Below, piece by piece: positions 12,796 to 19,820 of a DNA stretch of 28,204 nucleotides. Location of the stretch: the IMG/VR virus record IMGVR_UViG_3300033150_001258, positions 1 through 28,204 of that record. One strand, 5' to 3'. Every line of letters starts with the position of its first letter. Position 1 is the stretch's first letter. Origin of the DNA: a virus. The position numbers and the translations under genes are program-made. The notes beneath the pieces are model-generated. The model searched no databases, was not told the DNA's origin, and worked only from the letters and a program-made list of their open reading frames with translations.

Positions 12796-12984
12796 ATGTT
12801 AACAATGAAAGAATTTATAAAGTGTGATATTTTGCCTGATACAGTGGTGTCTAATTTGAAACCGCGAAGAAGAACATTTGCAGATATGGTTGATCCTATT
12901 CTGTATTCCATGAAAGCAGATGAAGACCTGATGAAAGAAATTGAAAAGCAAAAGTACAATAAATATTTGCAAATAGTTTTTTAG
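12796..12984 (+). CDS. Hypothetical protein, 62 aa
   Basis: The ATG at 12796 is preferred: AAGGAGGGGG (12777-12786) is too close to the ATG at 12787, and the neighbouring gene at 13000 uses the same GGATGATTAA-ATG arrangement. The product is basic in the middle (LKPRRRTFADMV). No recognised domain. Confidence 0.55.
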   Translation: MLTMKEFIKCDILPDTVVSNLKPRRRTFADMVDPILYSMKADEDLMKEIEKQKYNKYLQIVF

Positions 12985-12999
12985 AGGAGGATGATTAAA

Positions 13000-13356
13000 A
13001 TGGCAAATATTAAAAAGCTTTGTGAAGAGTATAAAGAATATATTCTTCAAACCAGAAAAGCTGGTGAAAAGCTAGGAGAGCTTATTGTAAGTGTTTTAAA
13101 GGATATTATGCCGGACATTGAATATTCATTGGGCTGGGCGGAAGCCGGAATGGATACCTTGTGTTTTTGGGCATATTCAAGAGATTGTGATAGTAGCTTT
13201 ATAGTGCGACTTGAAGAAGAAGGAAAAGAAAGAGTAAATTTAGAAGATATATTAGATAAGTTTATCTATAAAGAAATTTTTAAATTACCAGAACCAGAGT
13301 GGCCAGATGATTACGAAGATAGAGCATTTTATATAGGAAGAAGCAGAAGAAATTAA
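13000..13356 (+). CDS. Hypothetical protein, paralogue of next-but-one frame, 3' frameshifted
   Basis: Shares a pattern with the gene at 13393: G-x3-GE-x-IV-x2-V-x-D-x2-PDI-x-Y, then AG-x4-CF-x-A-x-S. As given it ends at 13356, but the DNA that follows, read in another frame, encodes EAEEIKRRLEKLLEEG, matching the paralogue C-terminus EAEEIRRRLRKLIEEG. Removing one A near 13341 restores this frame and moves the stop to 13394-13396, overlapping the next start as ATGA like other genes here. The frameshift is therefore recent or a sequence error. Function unknown. Confidence 0.65.
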   Translation: MANIKKLCEEYKEYILQTRKAGEKLGELIVSVLKDIMPDIEYSLGWAEAGMDTLCFWAYSRDCDSSFIVRLEEEGKERVNLEDILDKFIYKEIFKLPEPEWPDDYEDRAFYIGRSRRN

Positions 13357-13392
13357 GAGAAGACTAGAAAAATTGTTAGAGGAGGGGGAGAA

Positions 13393-13764
13393 ATGAATTT
13401 AAAAGAGATTGTTAAAGCGTATAATAATCTTATTGAAACTTATTGGAATATAGAATTTGGAAAACGTTTTGGTGAGATAATTGTTGAAGCCGTCAGGGAT
13501 GTGATACCAGATATAAAATATGATTTTGACCATTTTGATGCAGGACCGGAAAGAGTGTGTTTTTTCGCTGAATCACATGAAGCAGATAATATTGGACTTG
13601 ATAATATAAAAGCTTTGTTCGATGATGTGATAGAAGATTTTATATCTAAAGAATTAGGAATAGAGCTACATTTCTCTATTGATTGTCCGTATGGGATAGG
13701 GCTTACAGCAGAAGAAGCCGAAGAGATACGAAGAAGATTAAGAAAGCTTATTGAGGAGGGATAA
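13393..13764 (+). CDS. Hypothetical protein, tandem paralogue, 123 aa
   Basis: The intact copy of the duplicated family described for the gene at 13000. Helical N-terminus, a central block ending PDIKYDF...AGPERVCFFAES, then an acidic region and a C-terminal charged helix (TAEEAEEIRRRLRKLIEEG) whose codons also provide the ribosome site of the next gene. No known domain. Tandem duplication in a phage accessory region suggests a host-interacting protein under diversifying pressure (inference). Confidence 0.7.
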   Translation: MNLKEIVKAYNNLIETYWNIEFGKRFGEIIVEAVRDVIPDIKYDFDHFDAGPERVCFFAESHEADNIGLDNIKALFDDVIEDFISKELGIELHFSIDCPYGIGLTAEEAEEIRRRLRKLIEEG

Positions 13765-13765
13765 T

Positions 13766-14050
13766 ATGATTCGAAGAATTTTCATAAATAATGAGATTGT
13801 TGGTTGGATTGCTGGAAAGGTAGAGGACGTCTATATTTTGGAATTAGATTTTGAAATGGTGGAGAATCTTCCAGCTAAATATGATGATTTTGAAGTAAGA
13901 AATATACTTAAAAATTTTGGTTTTGAAAATCCTGTTTCTAAAGAGTATTTTAAGGAGTATGAGAGGTTTGATGATATTGTAGAAGACCTTGAAAAACTAT
14001 TCAAGAGAATATTTAAAGATGATGTTTCAATGATGATTAAGGAGGGATAA
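13766..14050 (+). CDS. Hypothetical protein, 94 aa
   Basis: Not recognised. The ATG at 13766 lies 7 nt after GAGGAGGG; the in-frame start at 13751 falls inside the previous gene. N-terminal strands (IFINNEIVGWIAGKVEDVYILEL) then helices. Acidic overall. Ends in codons that form the ribosome site for the next gene. Confidence 0.65.
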   Translation: MIRRIFINNEIVGWIAGKVEDVYILELDFEMVENLPAKYDDFEVRNILKNFGFENPVSKEYFKEYERFDDIVEDLEKLFKRIFKDDVSMMIKEG

Positions 14051-14051
14051 T

Positions 14052-14477
14052 ATGAGTGTTGATGCTCTGTTTGAAGGCTTGAAGAATATTTTTGAAACTA
14101 TGAATAATCTTGTTGATTGGGGTTGGAGTGTTGAGTCGAATCTATTGGGCTTTTTGTTTAAAGTTAAAGGTGGCTGTTCGTTTAAAGCAACTAACTATGA
14201 ATTAATATTTACAGACCCAACTGATGATATTAGCAAAGCCCCAAAATTGGCTTTTTGTATAACCCAAAACCTTTTGGCATATCTATTAAGTGAAGGTTTG
14301 GAAATTAAATTTAAACAAATCTATCGTGCATCTGTTGTTGATTTTGTTTTCATATTGACTTGTAAAGATGATTATTTGAAAATCAAAGTATATGATATTG
14401 ATTACGATGTTGCTGATAAAGCAATAAAAAAGATTATGAAGGAGATATATAGAATTAGAGGAATTAGAGAAGAGTGA
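14052..14477 (+). CDS. Hypothetical protein, 141 aa
   Basis: Not recognised. Alternating strands and helices with several aromatic residues, no membrane segment. Starts after AAGGAGGGATAAT. Its TGA overlaps a GTG (14474) that is one of two candidate starts for the HTH gene. Confidence 0.65.
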   Translation: MSVDALFEGLKNIFETMNNLVDWGWSVESNLLGFLFKVKGGCSFKATNYELIFTDPTDDISKAPKLAFCITQNLLAYLLSEGLEIKFKQIYRASVVDFVFILTCKDDYLKIKVYDIDYDVADKAIKKIMKEIYRIRGIREE

Positions 14478-14491
14478 GAAGGGATGATAAG

Positions 14492-14767
14492 TTGAAGGAC
14501 ATTTTTGATTTAATAAGTGAATTGAGGGGTGAGACCCTAAGCAAAGCGGAAAACCTGATCCTTGATATCAGAGCTGATATTGCTGGCAAATTGTTAGCAT
14601 ATAGCAAAGAACATAACCTAACGCAAGAAGAATTAGCCAAAAAACTTGAAATGCCTTTGGAGTACGTTGATGGAATTGAATCAGGAATGGTTAATCTTTT
14701 GATAGGAGAACTTGTTGATATTGCAGTGAAGCTTGGGGGTAGTTTGAAAATAGAATTAGATATATGA
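14492..14767 (+). CDS. XRE-family helix-turn-helix regulator, about 91 aa
   Basis: Residues about 40-80 form a Cro/C1-type HTH (LLAYSKEHNLTQEELAKKLE, then LEYVDGIESGMVN). Such small HTH proteins act as phage regulators or as antitoxin-like repressors, binding DNA as dimers. The preceding Glu/Lys-rich helix may aid dimerisation. The TTG at 14492 is favoured by AAGGGATGAT upstream; the GTG at 14474, overlapping the previous stop, would add six residues. No toxin partner is evident next to it. Confidence 0.7.
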   Translation: MKDIFDLISELRGETLSKAENLILDIRADIAGKLLAYSKEHNLTQEELAKKLEMPLEYVDGIESGMVNLLIGELVDIAVKLGGSLKIELDI

Positions 14768-14778
14768 TAGGAGGTGAG

Positions 14779-15059
14779 ATGATGGTAGATTTTTAGATAG
14801 AGCATTTGATGGATTAGAAAAATTTTTTATGATTTTAAGGTTATTGTTTAGAAAAAGATTTTTGAAGAGGTTCAAAGCCATTGATTCAACATGTGATAAA
14901 TGTGGAAGAAAGATACATGATTTTATTGTCGATGATGAGATTTGGGATGAAGTTATAGGCACTGAGAACATAGTTTTATGTTACGATTGCTTTTGTGAGG
15001 AATGCGAGAAAAAAGGCGTGTTTCCTGTGTGGAAATTAGAAAAATTGAGGGAGGAGTGA
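14779..15059 (+). pseudogene. Zinc-ribbon-like small protein gene with frameshift in a T run
   Basis: AGGAGGTGAG precedes ATGATG at 14779, but that frame stops at once (TTT-TAG, 14791-14795). One extra T in the T5 run (14790-14794) would join it to the open frame that continues LDRAFDGLEKFF and then MILRLLFRK. The body carries CDKC and CYDC-F-CEEC, two or three Cys pairs suited to zinc binding. As given, translation could also begin at the ATG at 14829, giving 76 residues, but that ATG has no ribosome site. A -1 slip on TTT-TAG is possible, an indel simpler. Confidence 0.6.
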
Positions 15060-15063
15060 TATT

Positions 15064-15336
15064 ATGTTGAATTTTAGAAAAGCGAGAAAGAAATCTATTG
15101 TGGAGGCTGTGCAGATAACTGATGAAGTTTTGAAGGAAATGAATGGTAAAGAAATTGTTGGTGGACACGATACTGAAGCAATATTCTCTCCTAAAGGTTT
15201 TATTGTAATAACGAAAGAAGGTATTGTTGAAGGTAAGGTCGATGACTATTTAATGAAAGGGGGAGAAGGAGAATTATATGTATGTGATAAGGAGATTTTT
15301 GAAAAGTCATACGAGTTTATTAACGGTGAAGGGTGA
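15064..15336 (+). CDS. PGDYG-like phage protein, 90 aa
   Basis: The ending VDDYLMKGGEGELYVCDKEIFEKSYE closely follows the widespread phage pattern PGDYIIKG-x-GEFY-x-C-x-PDIF-x-x-TYE, and the start (KARKKSIVEAVQIT) matches its KKP-x-x-IEAVQ opening. The family occurs across many phages and its function is unknown. GGGAGGAGTG precedes the ATG. Confidence 0.75.
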   Translation: MLNFRKARKKSIVEAVQITDEVLKEMNGKEIVGGHDTEAIFSPKGFIVITKEGIVEGKVDDYLMKGGEGELYVCDKEIFEKSYEFINGEG

Positions 15337-15341
15337 GAAAG

Positions 15342-15464
15342 ATGTCAAAAAGCATTTATCTGTGCGGCCGAGTGTGGGGCTGGACTGCAAATCCAGCTCC
15401 CACGAGTCGAGGATATCCCTGGCTCGTTATAATTCATAGAGAGAGGCGATTGAAATGGCTATAA
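15342..15464 (+). CDS. Possible 40-aa ORF over GC-rich hairpins
   Basis: An ATG at 15342, 8 nt after GAAGGG, opens a 40-codon frame with four Trp residues that ends ten bases into the next gene. The DNA is much more GC-rich than its neighbours and folds into two strong hairpins, so a non-coding reading is at least as likely. I list it as a doubtful alternative. Confidence 0.3.
   Translation: MSKSIYLCGRVWGWTANPAPTSRGYPWLVIIHRERRLKWL
15374..15427 (+). ncRNA. Tandem hairpins, first with tRNA-Cys-like loop
   Basis: Hairpin 1 (15374-15403) has 11 base pairs with one bulged T and the 7-nt loop CTGCAAA, which equals a tRNA-Cys anticodon loop. Hairpin 2 (about 15403-15426) has about 9 pairs including G-U and one A-C mismatch. 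Upstream GCCGAGTGTGGGGC resembles a tRNA D-arm. No T-arm with TTCRA or acceptor stem can be drawn, so it is not a functional tRNA. It may be a regulatory leader of the gene at 15455. Confidence 0.45.
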
Positions 15465-15844
15465 ATTCCAAAATCGAGTGGACTGAAGCGTCTTGGAATC
15501 CAGTAACAGGTTGTACTAAATATAGCTTAGGATGTTTAAATTGCTATGCTGAAAGAATGGCTAAAAGGCTTCAAAAAATAGGGGTGTCCAAATACAAAAA
15601 TGGTTTTGAGATAATACTTCATCCGGAGGAATTGAAACTCCCATTCAGATGGAAAAAAAGCAGGATAATATTTGTTGCTTCCATGAGTGATCTTTTCCAT
15701 GAAAAAGTACCTTTTGAATTTATTAAGAAGGTATTTGAAGTAATGAACAAAGCACATTGGCATACATTTCAAGTTCTTACTAAAAGAGCTGAAAGACTGG
15801 CAGAACTCAGCTCGCAACTCAAAATGCAAGAGTATCTTGAATAA
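15455..15844 (+). CDS. Truncated three-Cys-motif protein (Gp37/Gp68, DUF5131)
   Basis: The N-terminus is diagnostic: [15 protein letters not shown], then C-x6-C-x2-C followed by [10 protein letters not shown], later [12 protein letters not shown] and [15 protein letters not shown]. This family is widespread in phages and is usually about 230-260 residues; three cysteines near the N-terminus suggest an Fe-S, radical-SAM-like site. Here only 129 residues remain: the sequence stops just after the TKRAERL segment, where the C-terminal half (normally continuing LGVSVE) should begin. The next gene starts at once, so the end was lost by deletion or recombination rather than a frameshift. Activity is doubtful. 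Confidence 0.8.
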   Translation: MAINSKIEWTEASWNPVTGCTKYSLGCLNCYAERMAKRLQKIGVSKYKNGFEIILHPEELKLPFRWKKSRIIFVASMSDLFHEKVPFEFIKKVFEVMNKAHWHTFQVLTKRAERLAELSSQLKMQEYLE

Positions 15845-15857
15845 GGAGGGAGAGAAG

Positions 15858-16100
15858 ATGATAATTCCAGCGTCAAAAATTAAGCGTCCCGGTGAGCATT
15901 TGGATGTGATTTTGGAGAAGTTGTTTAATGAAATCAATAAGGTTTATGTTTTGAAACCTAAGGATATTGAGCTAACATTTGAAGTTGAATTGCCATATTT
16001 GTTATCAGAAAAAGCTATTGAAGACGTTAAAAATATTTTTAAAATGAATGGTTTTGAAATAATTGCAATAGAGCCAAGAGGATATATCAAGTTTAAGTAA
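15858..16100 (+). CDS. Hypothetical protein, 80 aa
   Basis: Not recognised. The ATG at 15858 has AAGGAGGGAG upstream; the frame extends back to a TTG at 15837 within the previous gene, which is less likely. Alternating strands and helices (IELTFEVELPYLLSEKAI, then GFEIIAIEPRGYIKFK) suggest a small alpha/beta fold. Followed by a structured RNA region. Confidence 0.65.
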   Translation: MIIPASKIKRPGEHLDVILEKLFNEINKVYVLKPKDIELTFEVELPYLLSEKAIEDVKNIFKMNGFEIIAIEPRGYIKFK

Positions 16101-16107
16101 TATCTAG

Positions 16108-16184
16108 CTCCTGCACTCCTGCTGAATATCTGCCCCAAAGGTGGGATAAGCTCGGCATTCGTGCCGATTAGGCAGGAGGCGGAG
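16108..16184 (+). ncRNA. Three-way-junction RNA element, riboswitch-like
   Basis: A closing stem pairs CTCC (16108-16111) with GGAG (16181-16184), GC 16113-16114 with 16179-16180 and CTCCTGC (16116-16122) with GCAGGAG (16172-16178), with two bulged bases. Inside are a hairpin built on TATC 16127-16130/GATA 16145-16148 plus CC/GG, and a perfect 6-bp hairpin with a TTCG tetraloop (16152-16167). It ends 19 nt before the ATG at 16203. The shape suggests a cis-acting leader, but I match no known class. Confidence 0.6.
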
Positions 16185-16202
16185 TTTGAAAGGAGTGAAA
16201 GA

Positions 16203-16394
16203 ATGAAAGAAAATATCAAAAAACTCGGCAAAATAGCTAGTGATCTATCTGAAATAATCAATAAGCGAGGGTGGTTTACGAAGGGAGAAAAAGCTAAGCT
16301 AAAGCAAGCGCTGGACTTATTAAATGACGTGCTCGCCCGGAAAATCGAGCAAACTCTGGAGGTGAAGAAAAATGATAGTGTACAATCAGAATGA
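16203..16394 (+). CDS. Small helical protein, 63 aa
   Basis: Not recognised. Lys/Glu-rich, almost wholly helical (LGKIASDLSEIINKRGWF, then EKAKLKQALDLLNDVLA), perhaps a dimerising or nucleic-acid-binding helix bundle. The ATG at 16203 follows AAAGGAGTG. Expression may be governed by the structured element just upstream. It overlaps the next gene by 23 bases. Confidence 0.6.
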   Translation: MKENIKKLGKIASDLSEIINKRGWFTKGEKAKLKQALDLLNDVLARKIEQTLEVKKNDSVQSE

Positions 16395-16578
16395 GAAAAA
16401 ACTAGTTTTTGTGAATACTTCTGTCGAAGATGTGAGTAATATATTAGATACTGTATCTGCTATAATGAGAGTAAAATCGTTCGTATTCATTCACGAACAA
16501 AAAAATTATATGGCCAAAAATATTAAACCAGTAAGTATTAAAGTTGAATTTGAAGTTGAAAAGATTGAAGAGCTTTAA
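16372..16578 (+). CDS. Hypothetical protein, 68 aa
   Basis: Not recognised. Predominantly strand-forming (MIVYNQNEKKLVFVNTS at the start, SIKVEFEVEKIEEL at the end). Good ribosome site GGAGGTG 9 nt before the ATG. Overlaps the preceding gene in another frame. Confidence 0.55.
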   Translation: MIVYNQNEKKLVFVNTSVEDVSNILDTVSAIMRVKSFVFIHEQKNYMAKNIKPVSIKVEFEVEKIEEL

Positions 16579-16884
16579 ATGTATAAATATTGTGATTTAA
16601 TAAGGTTGTTGTATAATATACTCGGAATTAAGCGGAAAGCTATGAATACATTCTTTTGTTCAGTAGAAAGACCTTTTATGTTTTTAGGTAGAATAAATGA
16701 AGACGTAAACACTTACGTTCTTTTAGGGATACGTGGTAAATTATTCTTTATGATAGGTAATATATATATTAAACAAAAAACTACACAACAAAATCCCGGA
16801 GGATTAACTGATATATATCTAGATCTCAGTACTTATGTTAAATTATTTTATACAGTTATGTATGCTCTTCATGTACTAAGATAA
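16579..16884 (+). CDS. Doubtful hypothetical protein, 101 aa
   Basis: An open frame starts directly after the previous stop, with no ribosome site and very AT-rich codons. A downstream ATG (16642) also lacks a clear site. The protein has hydrophobic stretches (TYVLLGIRGKLFFMIGNIYI) but no recognised domain. Its continuity argues for coding; the missing ribosome site argues against. Confidence 0.4.
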   Translation: MYKYCDLIRLLYNILGIKRKAMNTFFCSVERPFMFLGRINEDVNTYVLLGIRGKLFFMIGNIYIKQKTTQQNPGGLTDIYLDLSTYVKLFYTVMYALHVLR

Positions 16885-16889
16885 CGTTG

Positions 16890-16988
16890 ATGGGTAATAA
16901 ATATTATAGATTACATCATAAGATATTATGGAATAACTGCTTACCTAAAATTTTAGATGAAAAATATAAATATAATGATAGTGGGTGA
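16890..16988 (+). CDS. Doubtful 32-aa ORF before terminase
   Basis: A short frame (MGNKYYRLHHKILWNN...) with no ribosome site fills the gap between the doubtful gene upstream and the small terminase. The AT-rich gap otherwise shows no promoter I can defend, although a promoter for the structural operon would be expected here. Confidence 0.25.
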   Translation: MGNKYYRLHHKILWNNCLPKILDEKYKYNDSG

Positions 16989-16993
16989 TAAAT

Positions 16994-17410
16994 ATGCCTA
17001 GAAAGTTAAAATTAACTGAAGAATTTATAAAAAAAGCAGTTAAATATTTAGAAGCTGGTAATTATCAAACCCATGTCGCTCAGGCGCTAGGTGTTTCACA
17101 TGAAACGTGGTTTAGGTGGCTGCGTGAAGGACAGCAGGAAGGAAAAGGGATTAAGTATGAGTTCTATGAAGCGGTAAAAAAGGCTGAAGCGCGAGCGGCG
17201 ATAAGAAATGTTGCGATAATCCAGAGAGCGGCGCAAGACAATTGGCAGGCGGCTGCATGGTGGCTTGAAAGGAAATTCCCGGAAGAGTGGGGTAGAAAAG
17301 ATAAATACAATGTTGACGTTGGTGGAGAATTTATGTTTGAAATTATTGAAGTAGATGGTAGGAGCGGAGATGATGAAGCTGATGAAGGTGGCGAAAAAGA
17401 AGAAGATTAA
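16994..17410 (+). CDS. terS: Terminase small subunit
   Basis: The 138-residue product begins with an HTH for recognising the packaging site (TEEFIKKAVKYLEAGNYQTH, then VAQALGVSHETWFRWLREG), followed by a helical oligomerisation part (RAAQDNWQAAAWWLERKFPEEWGRK) typical of small terminases, and an acidic tail. It binds phage DNA at the start of packaging and hands it to the large subunit, whose gene overlaps it. The ATG at 16994 has only a weak GGGTGAT ribosome site. Confidence 0.85.
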   Translation: MPRKLKLTEEFIKKAVKYLEAGNYQTHVAQALGVSHETWFRWLREGQQEGKGIKYEFYEAVKKAEARAAIRNVAIIQRAAQDNWQAAAWWLERKFPEEWGRKDKYNVDVGGEFMFEIIEVDGRSGDDEADEGGEKEED

Positions 17411-18566
17411 AGTTATTAAACGTATTTGGGACTTTTTAAAGCAGTCAACGTTTAAGGTGAATGTGATCTATGGTGGTGCAGGTTCAGGGAAGAGCTATAC
17501 AGTAGCTCAGTTTTTGATTTTTTATAAGATTCTGAAGTATAGAAATAAACGCATTTTGATAACACGTAAAACGAACCCTAGCTTGAAGCATTCAGCAATG
17601 CGGCTGATAAAAGAGCTATTGGATGAGTATGAGATACCGTATGAAGAATTTAAATCAGACCAGATTTTTAGGTTTCCGAATGGTTCGGAAATAATATTCC
17701 GAGGGCTTGATAACCCTGAAAAAATTAAATCGCAGGAATTTAACTATATTTGGATGGAAGAGGCTTCTGAGTTTAGCTTAGAAGATTACTACCAGCTACG
17801 ATTGAGGTTAAGGCGTCCAGCGGCAGGAAATAGGAATCAGATGTTTTTGACGTTTAATCCCGTCGGACGTACGAATTGGGTTTATAAGGAATTTTTTGAG
17901 CAGAAACAATATGATGTTGGGATTTTACATACAAACTATAAAGATAATCCTTTCTTGAATGATGATTATATTAAGATTTTGCTTAACCTTAAAGAGAAGG
18001 ATGAAGCTTTTTATAAGATTTATACGCTTGGGGAGTTCGCGGATATTGAACACTTGATATACAATAACTATCAAATTGATTCGGAATTTCCGGAAAGTTT
18101 CGATGAAATAATCTATGGCTTGGACTTTGGCTTTAATAATCCCACAGCGCTTGTGAAAATTGGTATTAGAGATGGTGAATATTATATCTTTGAAGAGCTA
18201 TATCAGACAAGATTAACTAATTCTGATTTAATAGAATATTTGAAACAACTAAATATTGATGGCATAATATATGCTGATAGTGCAGAGCCAGCAAGGATAC
18301 AAGAAATTCAGGCTGCTGGTTTTATGATTTATCCATCTGAGAAAAATGTCCGAGATGGGATAGATTTTGTTAAACGGCAAAAACTTCATATTCATCCTAG
18401 TGCAGCAAATATTATCAAAGAGCTCCAGAACTATAAGTGGAAAGAAGACCGGAACGGTAATATTCTTGATGAACCTGTCAAATTCTTAGACCATGCCTGC
18501 GATGCAATAAGATATGCAATTTACACTCATAGTAGAGGTCAGCAAGTCGGAATTCAGTTTGTGTAG
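17370..18566 (+). CDS. terL: Terminase large subunit (PBSX-like)
   Basis: ATPase and nuclease that drives DNA into the capsid. Walker A is GGAGSGKSYT (about residues 35-44), Walker B with catalytic glutamates is YIWMEEASEF (about 126), and the RuvC-like nuclease has YGLDFGFNNPTAL (about 249), YADSAEPAR (about 300) and DHACDAIRYA (about 374). Length (398 aa) is normal for the PBSX/phage_term_2 group. The ATG at 17370 (or 17373) is chosen for the TAGGAG upstream; a start at 17355 is also open. It overlaps the small subunit by 41 bases. Confidence 0.95.
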   Translation: MMKLMKVAKKKKIKVIKRIWDFLKQSTFKVNVIYGGAGSGKSYTVAQFLIFYKILKYRNKRILITRKTNPSLKHSAMRLIKELLDEYEIPYEEFKSDQIFRFPNGSEIIFRGLDNPEKIKSQEFNYIWMEEASEFSLEDYYQLRLRLRRPAAGNRNQMFLTFNPVGRTNWVYKEFFEQKQYDVGILHTNYKDNPFLNDDYIKILLNLKEKDEAFYKIYTLGEFADIEHLIYNNYQIDSEFPESFDEIIYGLDFGFNNPTALVKIGIRDGEYYIFEELYQTRLTNSDLIEYLKQLNIDGIIYADSAEPARIQEIQAAGFMIYPSEKNVRDGIDFVKRQKLHIHPSAANIIKELQNYKWKEDRNGNILDEPVKFLDHACDAIRYAIYTHSRGQQVGIQFV

Positions 18567-18577
18567 AGGTGATAAAA

Positions 18578-19820
18578 TTGGCAAAAAGAATGAATTTTTT
18601 TAAGAGAATTTGGAAGTCATTTTTTCCTTCTGTTGGAGGAACAAATATCTTGGGTTTATTCATCGGTGAAGTTGATAGCCCAGACAATTGCGGGGGTAAC
18701 ATGGAGGCTTTATGATACATCAAAAGATAATTGGGAAGAGCTTTCAGAGCACGAATTTCTTGATTTAATAAATAAACCGAATAAGTTTCTTTCTAGGTAT
18801 GAGCTGTTTATGTTAACGGTTTCGAGTCTCGAATTGACAGGCGAGGCTTTGTGGTATTTAGTGAGGCGAGGCAATAAAATTATTGGGATTTTCCCGTTAA
18901 ATCCGATAAATCTTGAGATTGAAATATCTAATGGTCTCCCAAAGCGATATCTTTATCGAGTGAAGGGACAGAAACAAGTCTTAGATGAAAATGAGATTGT
19001 CTTCTTTAAATATCCAAACCCGTCAAACCCATATCGTGGAGTTTCCCCGCTTAGAGCAATAGCAGTGTCGGCAGACGCTGATTATTATGCAGCCCAATGG
19101 AACAGGAATTTCTTTCAGAATGCCGCGACACCTGCGGCTGTTCTTGAAAGCCCGGTAAAACTTCCACAGCAGGAAGTGGAACGTCTTAAAAACATGATGA
19201 GGCAATTCTATTCAGGAATTGATAGAGCCCATGAAACTATTATTCTTCATGGAGGGCTTCAATTCAAGCCGATTCAATTATCACAGAAGGACATGGAATT
19301 TCTTGAGCTGAGAAGATTCACACGTTCTGAGATTGCGGCTGCATTCGGGGTTCCACTGAGCAAGCTTGGAATTTCTGAGGAAGTTAATCGAGCCACGGCT
19401 TATATTAACGACTATACATTTGCTAAGAATACAATTACTCCGAAATTGATAATGATTCGAGATAGCTTAAATACATTTCTTTTAAAGCATTTTGGTGAAA
19501 ATCTTTATTACGATTTTGATAGTGTTATCCCGGAGGATGAAGAATATCAAACACAAAAATATATTAATTTCGTAAAGCTTGGAATAATGACAATAAATGA
19601 AGTCCGTGAGGAGTTGGGATTACCCGAGGTTCCTTGGGGAGATACACCGTTCAATCCGCAGATGTTAATCAATTACGGTTTGAAAGGTCAAGAGGAAGCC
19701 AAACCAAAAAGTGTTTTCAAATCACAGTTTGAAAGAATAGCTTATTGGAAGGCAATAGTGGAAAAGAAGCAGAAAGTAGAGGATAACTTCAAAGGTAAGA
19801 TAAGTGGAGAAAATCCTTGA
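18578..19820 (+). CDS. Portal protein (HK97-like) with apparent 5' frameshift
   Basis: The body reads as an HK97-type portal: SWVYSSVKLIAQTIAGVTWR, PNKFLSRYELF, then EALWYLVRRGNKIIGIFPLNP, VFFKYPNPSNPYRGVSPL and the clip/crown region RSEIAAAFGVPLSKLG. A start with a good ribosome site (AGAGGTGAT, TTG 18578) encodes LAKRMNFFKRIWKSFF, a typical portal opening, but in a different frame. Removing one T from the T6 run at 18620-18625 joins it to the body. As written, the body frame begins only at a TTG (18633) with no ribosome site. Because portal is essential, a sequence error is the simplest explanation. Confidence 0.85.

Noticed and set aside
15366-15428. Functional tRNA-Cys gene
   Set aside because: The anticodon loop and D-arm look right, but there is no T-arm with TTCRA and no acceptor stem.
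15536-15937. 133-aa minus-strand open frame
   Set aside because: A shadow of the three-Cys-motif gene with low-complexity Phe/Leu/Ser composition and no start signal.
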